From positions 1 to 9,405 of the forward strand of contig CAYYAU010000028.1 of the NCBI GenBank assembly GCA_964469765.1: DNA of 9,405 nucleotides. Direction: 5' to 3'. Shown in pieces: positions 1 to 9,254 of the stretch (its first letter is position 1; the number at the start of each line of letters is the position of its first letter). Both the position numbers and the translations under genes were made by a program. Source of the stretch: CAYYAU01 sp964469765 [NCBI: uncultured Clostridia bacterium] (GTDB lineage: Bacteria; UBA6262; WVXT01; CAYYAU01). A model generated the notes under the pieces. That model made no database searches, had not been told where the DNA came from, and worked only from the letters and a program-made list of their open reading frames with translations.

Positions 1-833
1 AATCCTAATTCATGAGCTTTATTGTCTTCTAATCTCATCTCCTTAGCAATTGCTACAGCATATTTTGCCACTCTATCTGAATGTCCTTTTGTATATGGAT
101 CCTTTGCATCAATAGCTCTAGCTAATGTTTGAATTGTGCCAAGATATGTGGACTGCATATTATAGTATAACTGCATATTCTCTAAACTTATTGCACCTTG
201 ATCTGCAAGAATTGTAAGAAGATGTAAGTCATTCTCTGTAAAAGGAGCTTTGTCTTTTTTATCTGCAACATTTAAGACACCTATTATTCTTTTGCTAATC
301 TTTAAAGGAACGGCTATCACATTTTTAACCATTAATGGAGCTGATATAAATGACTTTGTAGAGTAATGGGGCAATTTTCCTCTTAAAAATCTAACATCAC
401 TTTCTAAATCCTCGCAGAGAATCGGTTCTCCTTCCTGTGCTACCCTACCTGCTATACCTTCACCTAATTTTACCTCAGTTTTACTCTTAACTTCATCCGG
501 TATACCCTTTGATGCCACAATCTTCAACAAATTTGTCCCTTCATCTAAAAGCATAAGAGAACCTATTTCTCCTTTTGTAAGTTTACAAGCACTATTTACA
601 ATTAATTGACATAAAGACCTTTGGTCTATTTTCTCTCCACCAACTATCCAGAATTCATGAATATCTGCTAATACCATTAACAAATCATTTAAACCTTGAA
701 TATGTGTGTCTAATGCTTGCTTAGTCTTATCTAAATCTTTAGACAACTTATTTCTTCTATAAAGCAACATCAAAACAACTAATAAAAGAACAATTAACAT
801 AAATGAACTAAAAAAATAAAATCCTTCTTTCAT
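1..833 (-). CDS. GAF / HD-GYP signalling protein, N-terminal part (cut by window edge)
   Basis: Read directly from the reverse strand: ATG at 831-833, then 277 codons open to the window edge, so the C-terminus is missing. Residues about 8-25 are a hydrophobic membrane segment followed by YRR, which suggests an inner-membrane anchor with the rest in the cytoplasm. A short linker (26-65) leads to a GAF domain at about 70-222, recognisable by GEGIAGRVAQEGEP (124-137) and GVLNVADKKD (185-194). An HD-GYP domain begins at about 233: the segment ARAIDAKDPYTKGHSDRVAKY (238-258) carries its first metal-ligand His (H251). The downstream HD and GYP motifs lie outside. HD-GYP proteins typically hydrolyse cyclic di-GMP; the GAF domain would sense a small ligand. 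The repeated strand SAPLMVK / AVPLKIS (164-180) looks like a short insertion in the GAF core. It starts 2 bases after the subunit D stop, with AAGGG 10 bases upstream, so it is probably co-transcribed with the ATPase. Family call is firm; enzymatic activity is inferred. Confidence 0.88.
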   Translation of the reverse strand, partial: MKEGFYFFSSFMLIVLLLVVLMLLYRRNKLSKDLDKTKQALDTHIQGLNDLLMVLADIHEFWIVGGEKIDQRSLCQLIVNSACKLTKGEIGSLMLLDEGTNLLKIVASKGIPDEVKSKTEVKLGEGIAGRVAQEGEPILCEDLESDVRFLRGKLPHYSTKSFISAPLMVKNVIAVPLKISKRIIGVLNVADKKDKAPFTENDLHLLTILADQGAISLENMQLYYNMQSTYLGTIQTLARAIDAKDPYTKGHSDRVAKYAVAIAKEMRLEDNKAHELG

Positions 834-835
834 AA

Positions 836-1459
836 TTAATGTGCCCTTATAATCTCCTTAATTTTCATTATCCTTACGATATGACTCCGTGCAATCTCTT
901 CTAACTTTGATTCAATAAAGCCGATGCTCGTCGTTATCTCAGGGATAAGAATATACTCTAAGGCATTGACTCTTCTCCTTACGCTTTCAATCTCTTTTGC
1001 CAATGCTTCTAAAATTAACTCTTTATTTGCAATCTCAAGCAATTTGGGAAATACCTCAATATACCGTTTAACTAACTCATCCATTAACAAAGGGGTCCTT
1101 ATATCTGCAAAAAAAGGATGTACTTTTTTTTCTATATCAACGCTTAATTGAGGAAATGTTAAATTAAAAATATTTTTTTCTTCAGACTTATAATTCAAAC
1201 TAATTGGCAAATTCTTTAAAGCACCTTCAATAAACTCTTCTGAGAAAATAGATGACAATGATAAATAAACTCTCTGGGCTTTTATAACTTCTTCTTCTAC
1301 CTGTTTTCTTAGATTTTTAATCTCTTCAATAAGAGCAAGAAAAATCCTCATAAGCTCTTCTTCTTTTTCCTTCAAGAGTCTATACCCTCTCTGAGCTAAA
1401 ATGAGTCTTTTTTTTAACCTTAATAGCTCAATCCTTGTTGGATTTACCGAAAATCTCAT
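836..1459 (-). CDS. atpD: V/A-type ATPase subunit D (central rotor shaft)
   Basis: Subunit D is the long coiled-coil shaft that turns inside the A3B3 head and, with F, passes torque between head and K ring. The 207-residue protein is of normal length for the family. Diagnostic pieces are VNPTR (5-9) followed by LLRLKKRL at the N-terminus, and RRRVNALEYILIP (161-173) near the C-terminus. Both ends are rich in charged heptads, matching the antiparallel coiled coil; the middle (about 85-125) is the less conserved globular part. Start ATG is at 1457-1459 with only a weak purine-rich upstream stretch (AAAGAAAGAG). It follows subunit B after 69 bases containing a small AT-rich hairpin, and its TAA stop is 2 bases from the GAF/HD-GYP start. 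Nothing looks damaged. Confidence 0.96.
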   Translation of the reverse strand: MRFSVNPTRIELLRLKKRLILAQRGYRLLKEKEEELMRIFLALIEEIKNLRKQVEEEVIKAQRVYLSLSSIFSEEFIEGALKNLPISLNYKSEEKNIFNLTFPQLSVDIEKKVHPFFADIRTPLLMDELVKRYIEVFPKLLEIANKELILEALAKEIESVRRRVNALEYILIPEITTSIGFIESKLEEIARSHIVRIMKIKEIIRAH

Positions 1460-1493
1460 TTATCCGGACTCTTTCTTTGTTAGAATTTCGTTA

Positions 1494-1512
1494 AAAATCT
1501 ATCTTAGATTTT
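1494..1512 (-). other. AT-rich inverted repeat in the B-D gap
   Basis: In the 69-base gap between subunits B and D, AAAATCTA and TAGATTTT form a perfect 8-base stem around a 3-base loop. The stem has one G-C pair per arm and no clear U-tract on the RNA of this strand, so it is not a convincing terminator. It could be an mRNA processing or stability element, or chance in AT-rich DNA. Confidence 0.35.
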
Positions 1513-1528
1513 AGAAAATTTATTCTTC

Positions 1529-2899
1529 CTATTCTTTCATATATTTGTCAATCTGTTCTTCCTTAACTCTCTTAAGTTCAGATTTAGGAATTATCTTCAA
1601 AATCTGCCATGCTAAATCTAATGTTCTTATGATATCTCTTTCTTCATCAGAGGCTTGTGCAACAAACCTATTCTCAAACTCATCTGCAAAAGAAGAAAAT
1701 ACCCTATCCACCTCTGTAAGGGCAGCTTCTCCTAAGATTACAGCCAACTCCTTTGCTTCTTTACCTCGAGCATAGGCAGCAAAAAGCTGAGATGTTACAT
1801 TATTATGGTCTTCTCTTGTTTTTCCTTTCCCAATACCTTTTTCTTTAAGTCTGGATAAAGAAGGAAGTACATCAATAGGTGGAAATATTCCTTTATTATA
1901 AATTGACCTACTAAGAATAACTTGTCCTTCTGTAATATAGCCAGTTAAATCAGGAATAGGATGGGTCTTATCATCTTCAGGCATAGTAAGTATTGGAATA
2001 AGTGTGATGGAACCTTTCCTATTTTTTATTTTGCCAGCCCTTTCGTATAAAGTAGCAAGGTCAGTATACATATACCCAGGATACCCTCTTCTTCCAGGCA
2101 CTTCTTTTCTTGCTGCAGAAACCTCCCTTAATGATTCACAATAGTTCGTCATATCTGTCAAAATCACAAGCACATGCATATCTTTCTCAAAAGCTAAATA
2201 CTCAGCTGTGGTCAATGTAATTCGCGGAGTGGCTAACCTTTCAATGGCAGGATCATCCGCCAGATTTATAAAAACAACAACTCTTTCTAAAGCAGAGGTT
2301 TTCTGAAAATCCTTAATAAAATAATTAGCCTCTTCAAATGTAATACCCATTGCTCCAAATACAACAGCAAACTTCTCTTCTTTGCCCAGCACCCTTGCTT
2401 GTCGAACAATTTGAGCAGCTAATTCATTATGAGGAAGCCCTGAGCCAGAGAATATTGGGAGTTTCTGTCCCCTTACAAGCGTTGTCATACCATCAATCGC
2501 AGATATACCTGTCTGTATAAATTCAGAAGGATAATCTCTTGCGTAAGGATTTATCGGGACACCGTTTATATCCAACTTCTTCTCAGGAATAATCGGTGGA
2601 CCTCCATCAATTGGTCTTCCCAAGCCATCAAATATTCTTCCTAACATATCTAAACTAACAGGCAACTCAATAGACTTTCCTAAAAATTTTATTTTACTGC
2701 CAGAAAGATTAATTCCAATAGTGCCTTCAAAAATCTGAATTAAAACCTTATCCTCATTTACCTCTAACACTCTTCCTCTTCTTACCTCTCCTGAGGAAAG
2801 CGTAATTTCAGCAATCTCATCATATTTTACACCAGTTGTATTCTCCACAAGAATCAAAGGACCGGAAATCCTCTGTAATGTCAAATACTGTTTTTCCAT
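1529..2899 (-). CDS. atpB: V/A-type ATPase subunit B (non-catalytic head subunit)
   Basis: Subunit B alternates with A in the hexameric head; it contributes regulatory contacts to the catalytic sites but does not hydrolyse ATP efficiently itself. I place the start at the ATG at 2897-2899 (456 residues, MEKQYLTLQ...), because AAAGGA lies 6 bases upstream and this ATG comes one base after the subunit A stop; an in-frame TTG at 2912-2914 would add five residues and overlap A, but has no better ribosome site. Seen in the protein: ISGPL near the N-terminus, [14 protein letters not shown] (86-99), GSGLPHNE in place of a true P-loop (151-158, typical of B), the [15 protein letters not shown] block (212-226), [15 protein letters not shown] (261-275), and PSLSRL (346-351), whose Arg350 corresponds to the arginine that reaches into the A site. 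Length and motifs are normal. Confidence 0.97.
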   Translation of the reverse strand: MEKQYLTLQRISGPLILVENTTGVKYDEIAEITLSSGEVRRGRVLEVNEDKVLIQIFEGTIGINLSGSKIKFLGKSIELPVSLDMLGRIFDGLGRPIDGGPPIIPEKKLDINGVPINPYARDYPSEFIQTGISAIDGMTTLVRGQKLPIFSGSGLPHNELAAQIVRQARVLGKEEKFAVVFGAMGITFEEANYFIKDFQKTSALERVVVFINLADDPAIERLATPRITLTTAEYLAFEKDMHVLVILTDMTNYCESLREVSAARKEVPGRRGYPGYMYTDLATLYERAGKIKNRKGSITLIPILTMPEDDKTHPIPDLTGYITEGQVILSRSIYNKGIFPPIDVLPSLSRLKEKGIGKGKTREDHNNVTSQLFAAYARGKEAKELAVILGEAALTEVDRVFSSFADEFENRFVAQASDEERDIIRTLDLAWQILKIIPKSELKRVKEEQIDKYMKE

Positions 2900-2900
2900 A

Positions 2901-5900
2901 TTAATTCCTTTCAAGCGAAATAATCTCTTCTTTCATTTGTTCTTCCAGCTTATTAAATTCCTCCTCAGTCTTATAGTATTTCATCCTGGCAATCTTCTGG
3001 CGAATCTTTAAACCAAGAAGTTTATTAAAGTTTACTTTTTTATCCAAAGCCTTCAAACAATAATGATAAAAATCAATAATACACTTAAGCATTCTATACT
3101 GTATTTTTAAACCAGTATAAGTATCATCAGGATCAAAAGCATGCTGATGAAGAAAATCTTCTCTTATTGACTTTGCTATTTCTAAAACAAGTCTATCCTG
3201 TTCAGATATAGACTCAATCCCTATCAGTCTAACAATCTCAAGTAATGTTTCTTCTTGTTGCAGAATATTCATTGCTTCAGCACGAATCTTAAGAAAATCC
3301 TCTTTTACCTGCTCCTTAAGAAAACCTTTAATATTGTCCAAATAGAGAGAATAACTCTTAATCCAGTTTATAGCTGGAAAATGCCTCTGGTATGCCAGCC
3401 TATCTTCAAGACTCCAAAATACCTTTACCATTCGTAGTGTTGCTTGAACAACAGGGTCAGTTAAATCTCCGCCTGGAGGAGAAACAGCACCAATTAAAGA
3501 AAGAGAACCTTCCCTACTATTACTCCCTAAGGTAATTATTCTTCCTGACCGCTCATAAAAAGCCGCTACCCTTGAAGCAAGATAAGCAGGATACCCTTCC
3601 TCACCTGGCATCTCCTCCAATCTTCCTGATATCTCCCTTAAAGCCTCTGCCCAACGAGAAGTTGAATCAGCCATAATAGCAACCTTATACCCCATATCCC
3701 TAAAATACTCTCCAATAGTAACCCCAGTATAAATAGAAGCCTCTCTGGCAGCTACAGGCATGTTTGAGGTGTTTGCAATAAGAACTGTCCTTTCCATCAA
3801 GGACCTGCCTGATTTTGGGTCCTTAAGTTTAGGAAACTCCATTAAAACGTCAGTCATTTCATTGCCTCTTTCTCCACAACCAATGTAAATAATAATATCA
3901 GCATTTGCCCATTTAGCCAGTTGATGAAGAACCACAGTATTATGGTATATCATTGGTCCTACACCGCCAATGAAATTATGACTATCTGGAACCTCTAAAT
4001 CATAAACATCACAGAAAGCATTAATCTCTTTTATTTCTACAATCTTATCAAAATAAATATGATTTAAATGGTTATATGCGATATTTTGTAAGTATGGGAT
4101 TTTAATTACATTAGCAAACTTTTGAAACATTTTTCTACTCATTCTTTCACCAGACAAATAATTAAAGATCTCAACACCTGCTTTTTTCAATTGAAAATAC
4201 GGTTTATTAACTAACTCATAAATCTTCCTTAAACAGGAAGGAGCAAAAGGTACTATGTCTATATTACTATAACTTAATTTTTCTGAAAGCAAATATCTTT
4301 TCAAACTTCTAAACTTAGAAAAGTTACCTATATAACAGTAATCATAGAATTTTTTAAGTTCATCTCTCCCAGAGATAAATATTCTATACTGTTTAAAACC
4401 ATTGACAGCCTTTTCTTTGAACCTATTAAATATTCCTAAACGTAACAACAAATATGTAAATCCTGAAGAGATTTTATAACTAGCTGTAGAATATTCTATT
4501 TCTCCTTTCTTTTCATTAAAATATCCATCACATATAAAATATGCACCCAAAAAAGCACCGATAATTTTTTTGGGACTTCTAAATAGTATTCTATTTATAT
4601 ATCCCTTACGAGATTTTTGATATCCAGGAAATCCTAAATGCTTTAAAAATTTTACTAAAATACTACTTTCGATTATTATAGTTTTAACTGTGTTTACAAT
4701 GGTTCTTTTTCCCGTGAGGTTGAATATTTTCTTAACAATTTTCTCGAAAAACTTTAGTATTTTTTCATCATTATTATAGAAACAGACACTATTTTGCTTC
4801 ATATTACCATCGGCTAATAATAAACCCAAAAACATAGCCAAATTTTTATCAAACTTATCTGGGATTTTGACGCTTTTACTTGTTGTATCTCCTTTTATAT
4901 ACTTAAATTCAAATGAACAACTAACTTTTTTAAACAATTTCTTTACAAAACTTAAGGTTGGTTTATTCTTACCTTTAAAATACTTTACCAAAACCGCATA
5001 AGGAATTTTTAACACTTTGGCTATATTTTTTTTCGTCCCATATTGTTTTAAAAGTTGATTTATAAATAAAGGAACCTTATCTAACATTTTCTTCTCAACA
5101 ATCCTGTTTTTTTCAAATATTTTCTCAACCCGGATTCTTTGAATTTTTCCTTTATAATCAATATACAACGGAGCCACAAGATAATCTCCAATCCTTAAAT
5201 CTTGAGATTTTACTTCATTAAATGTTAAATTACCTTCAACCTTAAACAATTTATGCTGTGGAGTAACCTTTATCTTTTTACCTGTTCGGGTTCTTATTTG
5301 TATTAGCTTATCCGTTTTCCCCTTATAAACAACCCTTACTTTTGACTTAATAATCTTTCCATTCTGATAAGAAAATACATAAAAGGGTTTATTCAAAATA
5401 GTATATTCCTCATTGTCATTTTTAACCTTTTTCCCTTTATCTTTATATTTTTTATAAATCTCTTTTATAGGTTTTAACTCTCCTGTACTCAAAAAAACAG
5501 GGGTTTCACCTGTAACACACTTACCGCTCCCAAATGGTCCTGGAATACAAGCAGTACCACCTTTTGTTATTGGAAAGAAGGTATCAATCACCCTTGTTCC
5601 TGTAACAAGCGGTTCATATGTTGGTAACTTCTTTTTAAATGGCCTTTCTTTTCTTACCGGCCATTTCTGAATAAGATTAACCTCTACAACATTTCCTGAT
5701 TTCTCATCTTCAATTTTACATATAATATCATTAACTGTAAACTGGCCACTTTTTATTTCAACAATTTTACCACTTACACCATAAGGAATTAATACCTTAT
5801 GAATAACAAGTTCGGTTTCTCTTATTTCGCCTAAAATATCTCCTGATTGGACAATATCGCCTTTATCTAATGTTGGAGTAAACTTCCATTTTTTTGTTCT

Positions 5901-6236
5901 GTCAAGTTTAGGAATATCTATCCCTCTTTTAATAAAATCTCCGGTCTTTTCTCTAATTTTATCTAAAGGCCTTTGAATACCATCAAAGATTGAAGAAATA
6001 AGGCCAGGTCCTAACTCTACAGATAAAGGGAAACCTGTTGGCTCAACAGGTTCTCCTGGACCAATTCCACTGGTTTCTTCATATACTTGAATAGAAACCT
6101 CATTCCCTTTAAGTTCAATAACCTCTCCAATTAGATTGAGATTACCTACTTTTACAACTTCGTACATCTTTATTTGCGAAAGCCCTTCTGCAACAACCAG
6201 GGGACCAGAAACCTTCTTGATTCTACCTTCAGACAT
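2901..6236 (-). CDS. atpA: V/A-type ATPase catalytic subunit A, interrupted by an in-frame intein
   Basis: Subunit A is the catalytic subunit of the A3B3 head. The 1111-residue precursor is nearly twice the family length because residues 240-766 are an intein; joining 1-239 to 767-1111 gives 584 residues, the usual size. N-extein: [11 protein letters not shown] beta-barrel start, then the extra bulge domain characteristic of A subunits (about 110-195), then PGPFGSGK (232-239). C-extein starts with Thr767, so splicing rebuilds the P-loop GPFGSGKT. Downstream are GCGERGNEM (786-794) with the catalytic Glu789, Walker B Asp857 in [15 protein letters not shown], and [16 protein letters not shown] (871-886). 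Unspliced protein would have a split nucleotide site and should be inactive. Start ATG 6234-6236 has AAGGAG five bases upstream; 19 bases separate it from subunit F. The stop lies one base before the subunit B ATG, so B is probably translationally coupled. Confidence 0.97.
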   Translation of the reverse strand: MSEGRIKKVSGPLVVAEGLSQIKMYEVVKVGNLNLIGEVIELKGNEVSIQVYEETSGIGPGEPVEPTGFPLSVELGPGLISSIFDGIQRPLDKIREKTGDFIKRGIDIPKLDRTKKWKFTPTLDKGDIVQSGDILGEIRETELVIHKVLIPYGVSGKIVEIKSGQFTVNDIICKIEDEKSGNVVEVNLIQKWPVRKERPFKKKLPTYEPLVTGTRVIDTFFPITKGGTACIPGPFGSGKCVTGETPVFLSTGELKPIKEIYKKYKDKGKKVKNDNEEYTILNKPFYVFSYQNGKIIKSKVRVVYKGKTDKLIQIRTRTGKKIKVTPQHKLFKVEGNLTFNEVKSQDLRIGDYLVAPLYIDYKGKIQRIRVEKIFEKNRIVEKKMLDKVPLFINQLLKQYGTKKNIAKVLKIPYAVLVKYFKGKNKPTLSFVKKLFKKVSCSFEFKYIKGDTTSKSVKIPDKFDKNLAMFLGLLLADGNMKQNSVCFYNNDEKILKFFEKIVKKIFNLTGKRTIVNTVKTIIIESSILVKFLKHLGFPGYQKSRKGYINRILFRSPKKIIGAFLGAYFICDGYFNEKKGEIEYSTASYKISSGFTYLLLRLGIFNRFKEKAVNGFKQYRIFISGRDELKKFYDYCYIGNFSKFRSLKRYLLSEKLSYSNIDIVPFAPSCLRKIYELVNKPYFQLKKAGVEIFNYLSGERMSRKMFQKFANVIKIPYLQNIAYNHLNHIYFDKIVEIKEINAFCDVYDLEVPDSHNFIGGVGPMIYHNTVVLHQLAKWANADIIIYIGCGERGNEMTDVLMEFPKLKDPKSGRSLMERTVLIANTSNMPVAAREASIYTGVTIGEYFRDMGYKVAIMADSTSRWAEALREISGRLEEMPGEEGYPAYLASRVAAFYERSGRIITLGSNSREGSLSLIGAVSPPGGDLTDPVVQATLRMVKVFWSLEDRLAYQRHFPAINWIKSYSLYLDNIKGFLKEQVKEDFLKIRAEAMNILQQEETLLEIVRLIGIESISEQDRLVLEIAKSIREDFLHQHAFDPDDTYTGLKIQYRMLKCIIDFYHYCLKALDKKVNFNKLLGLKIRQKIARMKYYKTEEEFNKLEEQMKEEIISLERN
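2906..2911 (-). promoter_or_regulatory. Ribosome binding site deciding the subunit B start
   Basis: AAAGGA lies inside the last codons of subunit A, six bases before the ATG at 2897-2899. This supports the ATG rather than the in-frame upstream TTG as the start of subunit B. Confidence 0.7.
4524..4556 (-). other. Second LAGLIDADG motif of the intein
   Basis: Encodes precursor residues 561-571 with core [10 protein letters not shown], 94 residues after the first motif, the usual sort of spacing for a single-chain enzyme. Asp570 is intact. The unusual Cys in place of Ala before it (CDG rather than ADG) is a conservative departure. Confidence 0.85.
4803..4835 (-). other. First LAGLIDADG motif of the intein
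   Basis: Encodes precursor residues 468-478 with core FLGLLLADG. It forms the first interface helix of a monomeric two-motif endonuclease; Asp476 is the predicted metal-binding residue and is intact. Confidence 0.88.
4917..5063 (-). other. HTH-like segment between intein splicing block B and endonuclease
   Basis: Precursor residues 392-440 read like a Cro/C1-type helix-turn-helix: a helix with QLLKQYG, then [24 protein letters not shown], and a final helix [12 protein letters not shown]. Such an extra DNA-binding segment would extend target recognition by the endonuclease. Assignment rests on pattern only. A second, weaker helical segment with [10 protein letters not shown] (about 680-712) lies just before block F. 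Confidence 0.5.
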
Positions 6237-6255
6237 AATTACTCCTTGCTTAATT

Positions 6256-6555
6256 TTAAATTGTAGTACCTATTGCTTTTTTAATAATATTGTTTAAATG
6301 TAATATTCCAATATCTTTTTTAATATAAGAAGGGATTATCATAATTTTTATGGTATATAGCCGTTTTTCAATTTCACTTAAGAGTTCTTTTGCTAACTCC
6401 TCTGTTAAAAAGACAATTCTAAACCCTTTTTTTTCTAACTCCTTTATAATCTTTTTTGCTTCAAAAGAGTCTTCAACTGGATAAATCTCTTTTGAAAAAA
6501 TCAAAAAGGGTAAAACAAAAGCCTTTTTTCCAACAAAAGCAATCTTTACTTCCAT
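6256..6555 (-). CDS. atpF: V/A-type ATPase subunit F (rotor shaft accessory)
   Basis: Subunit F is a small Rossmann-like protein bound to subunit D on the central shaft; in related enzymes its C-terminal helix can move to modulate ATP hydrolysis. The 99-residue length is normal. Seen: beta strand KIAFVG at the N-terminus, the DSFEAKKIIKEL segment (29-40), the strand-turn IVFLTEELAKELL (48-60), IMIIPS (72-77) and the C-terminal KKAIGTTI, all typical of the family. Start ATG 6553-6555 has GGAG nine bases upstream. It sits between subunits C (44-base gap) and A (19-base gap). Small and divergent family, but the position and these motifs make the call secure. Confidence 0.93.
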   Translation of the reverse strand: MEVKIAFVGKKAFVLPFLIFSKEIYPVEDSFEAKKIIKELEKKGFRIVFLTEELAKELLSEIEKRLYTIKIMIIPSYIKKDIGILHLNNIIKKAIGTTI

Positions 6556-6599
6556 AATATCTTCTCCGTTCTACATTAAAAAATCTACCATTAATAAGT

Positions 6600-7544
6600 C
6601 TATACATATGTTTTCCTAAACCTAACCTTAATCTCTTCTTCTGAAAGATTATTGTATTTTCCATATAGAAGATTTCTCACATTCTTTATTTCTCTATCCT
6701 TTGCAATTAAGAATCCAAAAAGAGGTTCTATACCAAAGGTAATATACTTTGCAGGAATAACAGCAGAAAGCAGACAATCATCAAGGTTTCTTTCTAACTG
6801 TTCTAAATCAAAGGAGACATCATATCCATATGAAGAAAACTCCTTTAAAATCTCATTTTTAGAGCTATTAGCCAGTTTTAAAAAAATATCCTTTTTTAAA
6901 ATTCCACCTTTAATAAAAAATCTTTCAACTGCATTTTTTGTTTTAACTCTAAAAAAAAACCTTATATTAATCCAATCAATATACTTTTGATAATAAGCAG
7001 AAATTATAGAAGAAAACATAAACTTTGATTTTACCCATAAAACATACCGTTTGTCAAAAAATAAATCAATCTCAAGAGGTGATTCTATCCTTTTTTTAAC
7101 TAATTGAGTTATCCATTGACCCAATGGATAAAAAAGTCTTTTCCATTTTTCGTTCTCTACTATATTTATCATTTCGGTATAAGAAATCTGTGCTGGGGAA
7201 ATAAAGATTTTTTTTATATCATTTTGCTTAAAAAAATACTTTTGTTTTAGACATAGTTTAAGATTATGTAAGTCATTCTTTAAAAATATAACATCATTAA
7301 GAATCTTACTCTTATCCAGAAGAATAATCAAAGAGTAAGTTTTTTGAATCTCTCCTTTTAGGATACTATCAATAGAGTTTACCCCTTTAAATTGTGGATA
7401 CCCTTTTTCTTGCAGAAAATGATGAAATGCTTTAAACCTCTCACTTTCTAAAAAATGAAAGAAATAAGAAAGACCTATTAACTTTGTCTCTAATGCTCTT
7501 ATCTTTCCAATAGCAAACAAATAACTACTATCTAAATTAGCCAT
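6600..7544 (-). CDS. atpC: V/A-type ATPase subunit C (socket joining shaft to K ring)
   Basis: Subunit C (the AC39 or d type) is a funnel-shaped, mostly helical cytoplasmic protein that sits on the K ring and holds the D/F shaft. The 314 residues are slightly short against the usual 320-350. Recognisable ends: YLFAIGKIRALETKLI (8-23) and the C-terminal SEEEIKVRFRKTYV, where the family typically ends in an Arg-x-x-Tyr-Val. The middle is Lys/Phe/Ile-rich and poorly conserved, giving three repeated helical bundles by expectation. Start ATG 7542-7544 comes 2 bases after the subunit E stop and has no good Shine-Dalgarno site, so translation is likely coupled to E. The local DNA is very AT-rich (a sampled line near 6961 is about 20% G+C). 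Confidence 0.93.
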   Translation of the reverse strand: MANLDSSYLFAIGKIRALETKLIGLSYFFHFLESERFKAFHHFLQEKGYPQFKGVNSIDSILKGEIQKTYSLIILLDKSKILNDVIFLKNDLHNLKLCLKQKYFFKQNDIKKIFISPAQISYTEMINIVENEKWKRLFYPLGQWITQLVKKRIESPLEIDLFFDKRYVLWVKSKFMFSSIISAYYQKYIDWINIRFFFRVKTKNAVERFFIKGGILKKDIFLKLANSSKNEILKEFSSYGYDVSFDLEQLERNLDDCLLSAVIPAKYITFGIEPLFGFLIAKDREIKNVRNLLYGKYNNLSEEEIKVRFRKTYV

Positions 7545-7546
7545 TT

Positions 7547-8143
7547 TTACATAAATAGTACTTTTATTACTTTCTGTTCAGTTTTTTCCCTTAATCTTTT
7601 TATAATATTATCCCATGAATTATCTATCTCAGTTTTTTCCCACTTCACTAAAAAACCATCCATTCTTCTTTCATTATCAAAGATTAACTTAACCCTTCCT
7701 AATTTACCATTTTGCTTTAATTTAGCATTTATCTTATCAATAAACTCTGGTGTAATCTTACTCTTTTCCGCAGGACCAATAACAATTTCCTCATCACCAG
7801 TTTCTATAGAAGAAACCATAATTCTTTCAACCAAGGATTGATATTCTTCTTTTGGTAAAGATTTAACTCTTTTTTTTATTTCATTATAAATATCATTTAT
7901 TAAATTTTGTTTTTCCTTAAGAACCGCTTTTTTTTGATTTAAGTATGCTTCACTTATAATAGCCTGCCTTTCTTTTTCTCCTATATCATTCGCTTCATCA
8001 ATAATACGTCTTCTTTCTAACTCAACCGTATGCTCCATTTCTTTCAATATCTTCTCTTTATCTAAAATAGCAGATTTCTTTATCTTTTCAACCTCCTTTT
8101 CAGTTTTTCTTTTTAACTGGTTAGAAATCTTTTCTAAACTCAT
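7547..8143 (-). CDS. atpE: V/A-type ATPase subunit E (peripheral stalk)
   Basis: Subunit E forms the outer stalk that stops the A3B3 head from turning with the shaft. The 198 residues match the family. The first 95 or so residues are a charged, Lys/Glu-rich long helix (for example ELERRRIIDEAND and ISEAYLNQKKAVLKEK) that would pair with a G/H subunit; residues about 100-198 form the globular head-binding domain, with MVSSIETGDEEIVIGP and GRVKLIFDNERRMDGFLV typical of the family. Start ATG 8141-8143 has GGAG ten bases upstream; an ATG five bases earlier is out of frame and hits a stop after two codons. It follows K after 21 bases. No G/H partner gene is seen in the window. Confidence 0.94.
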   Translation of the reverse strand: MSLEKISNQLKRKTEKEVEKIKKSAILDKEKILKEMEHTVELERRRIIDEANDIGEKERQAIISEAYLNQKKAVLKEKQNLINDIYNEIKKRVKSLPKEEYQSLVERIMVSSIETGDEEIVIGPAEKSKITPEFIDKINAKLKQNGKLGRVKLIFDNERRMDGFLVKWEKTEIDNSWDNIIKRLREKTEQKVIKVLFM

Positions 8144-8164
8144 TGCATTATATCTCCACTTTTT

Positions 8165-9108
<944 letters not shown>

Positions 9109-9254
9109 CTCTTTTTAAAAGACTCAAAATCTCCTTTTTCTTTTGAAAAAGCATCTTAAATCTTTGTTTACTTGAAAGACTAAGAAGATACTTTAATTCA
9201 AACTCAATCTCTTTATTTTCATTCTTTCCATCTGTTTTTAAAACTGCCATATTC

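Larger units (their letters stand above)
3939..5519 (-). mobile_element. Full-length intein with LAGLIDADG homing endonuclease in AtpA P-loop
   Basis: The 527-residue insert runs from Cys240 to Asn766 of the precursor. Splicing features seen: Cys1 in the start [14 protein letters not shown] (block A), TPQH (precursor 325-328, block B Thr and His), [12 protein letters not shown] (744-755, block F), and the end MIYHN (762-766) with penultimate His and terminal Asn, followed by Thr as +1 nucleophile. Two endonuclease motifs are present: FLGLLLADG (469-477) and [10 protein letters not shown] (562-571), with Asp476 and Asp570 as the likely catalytic pair. The frame is intact throughout. Between the Lys and Thr of GPFGSGK|T is the same site used by archaeal VMA inteins (Pyrococcus, Thermoplasma), as I recall; the yeast VMA1 intein sits elsewhere in the gene. 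Sampled 60-base lines of the intein are about 22-27% G+C versus about 38-50% in sampled lines of the A and B ATPase coding sequence, but subunit C is equally AT-rich, so this alone does not prove transfer. Confidence 0.96.

Noticed and set aside
924-1151. Plus-strand open frame of 75 codons
   Set aside because: Lies wholly opposite subunit D, has no recognisable motif and no ribosome site; a shadow of the real gene.
1545-1775. Plus-strand open frame of 76 codons
   Set aside because: Opposite the conserved C-terminal part of subunit B; Ser-rich composition typical of antisense reading.
3255-3437. Plus-strand open frame of 60 codons
   Set aside because: Opposite the C-extein of subunit A with no family pattern.
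3939-5519. Reading the insert in subunit A as a group I/II intron or an IS element
   Set aside because: The frame is open through both junctions and all protein-splicing residues are present at the exact ends, which fits an intein and not an RNA intron or transposon.
6556-6599. Near direct repeat TTAATGGTAGA / TTAATGTAGA in the C-F gap
   Set aside because: Two short AT-rich copies only; chance similarity is likely and no function is suggested.
6473-6664. Minus-strand frame of 63 codons bridging subunits C and F
   Set aside because: Overlaps both well-supported genes in another frame and ends inside F; no own ribosome site or motif.
6652-6990. Plus-strand open frame of 112 codons
   Set aside because: Entirely opposite subunit C in very AT-rich DNA; no recognisable domain.
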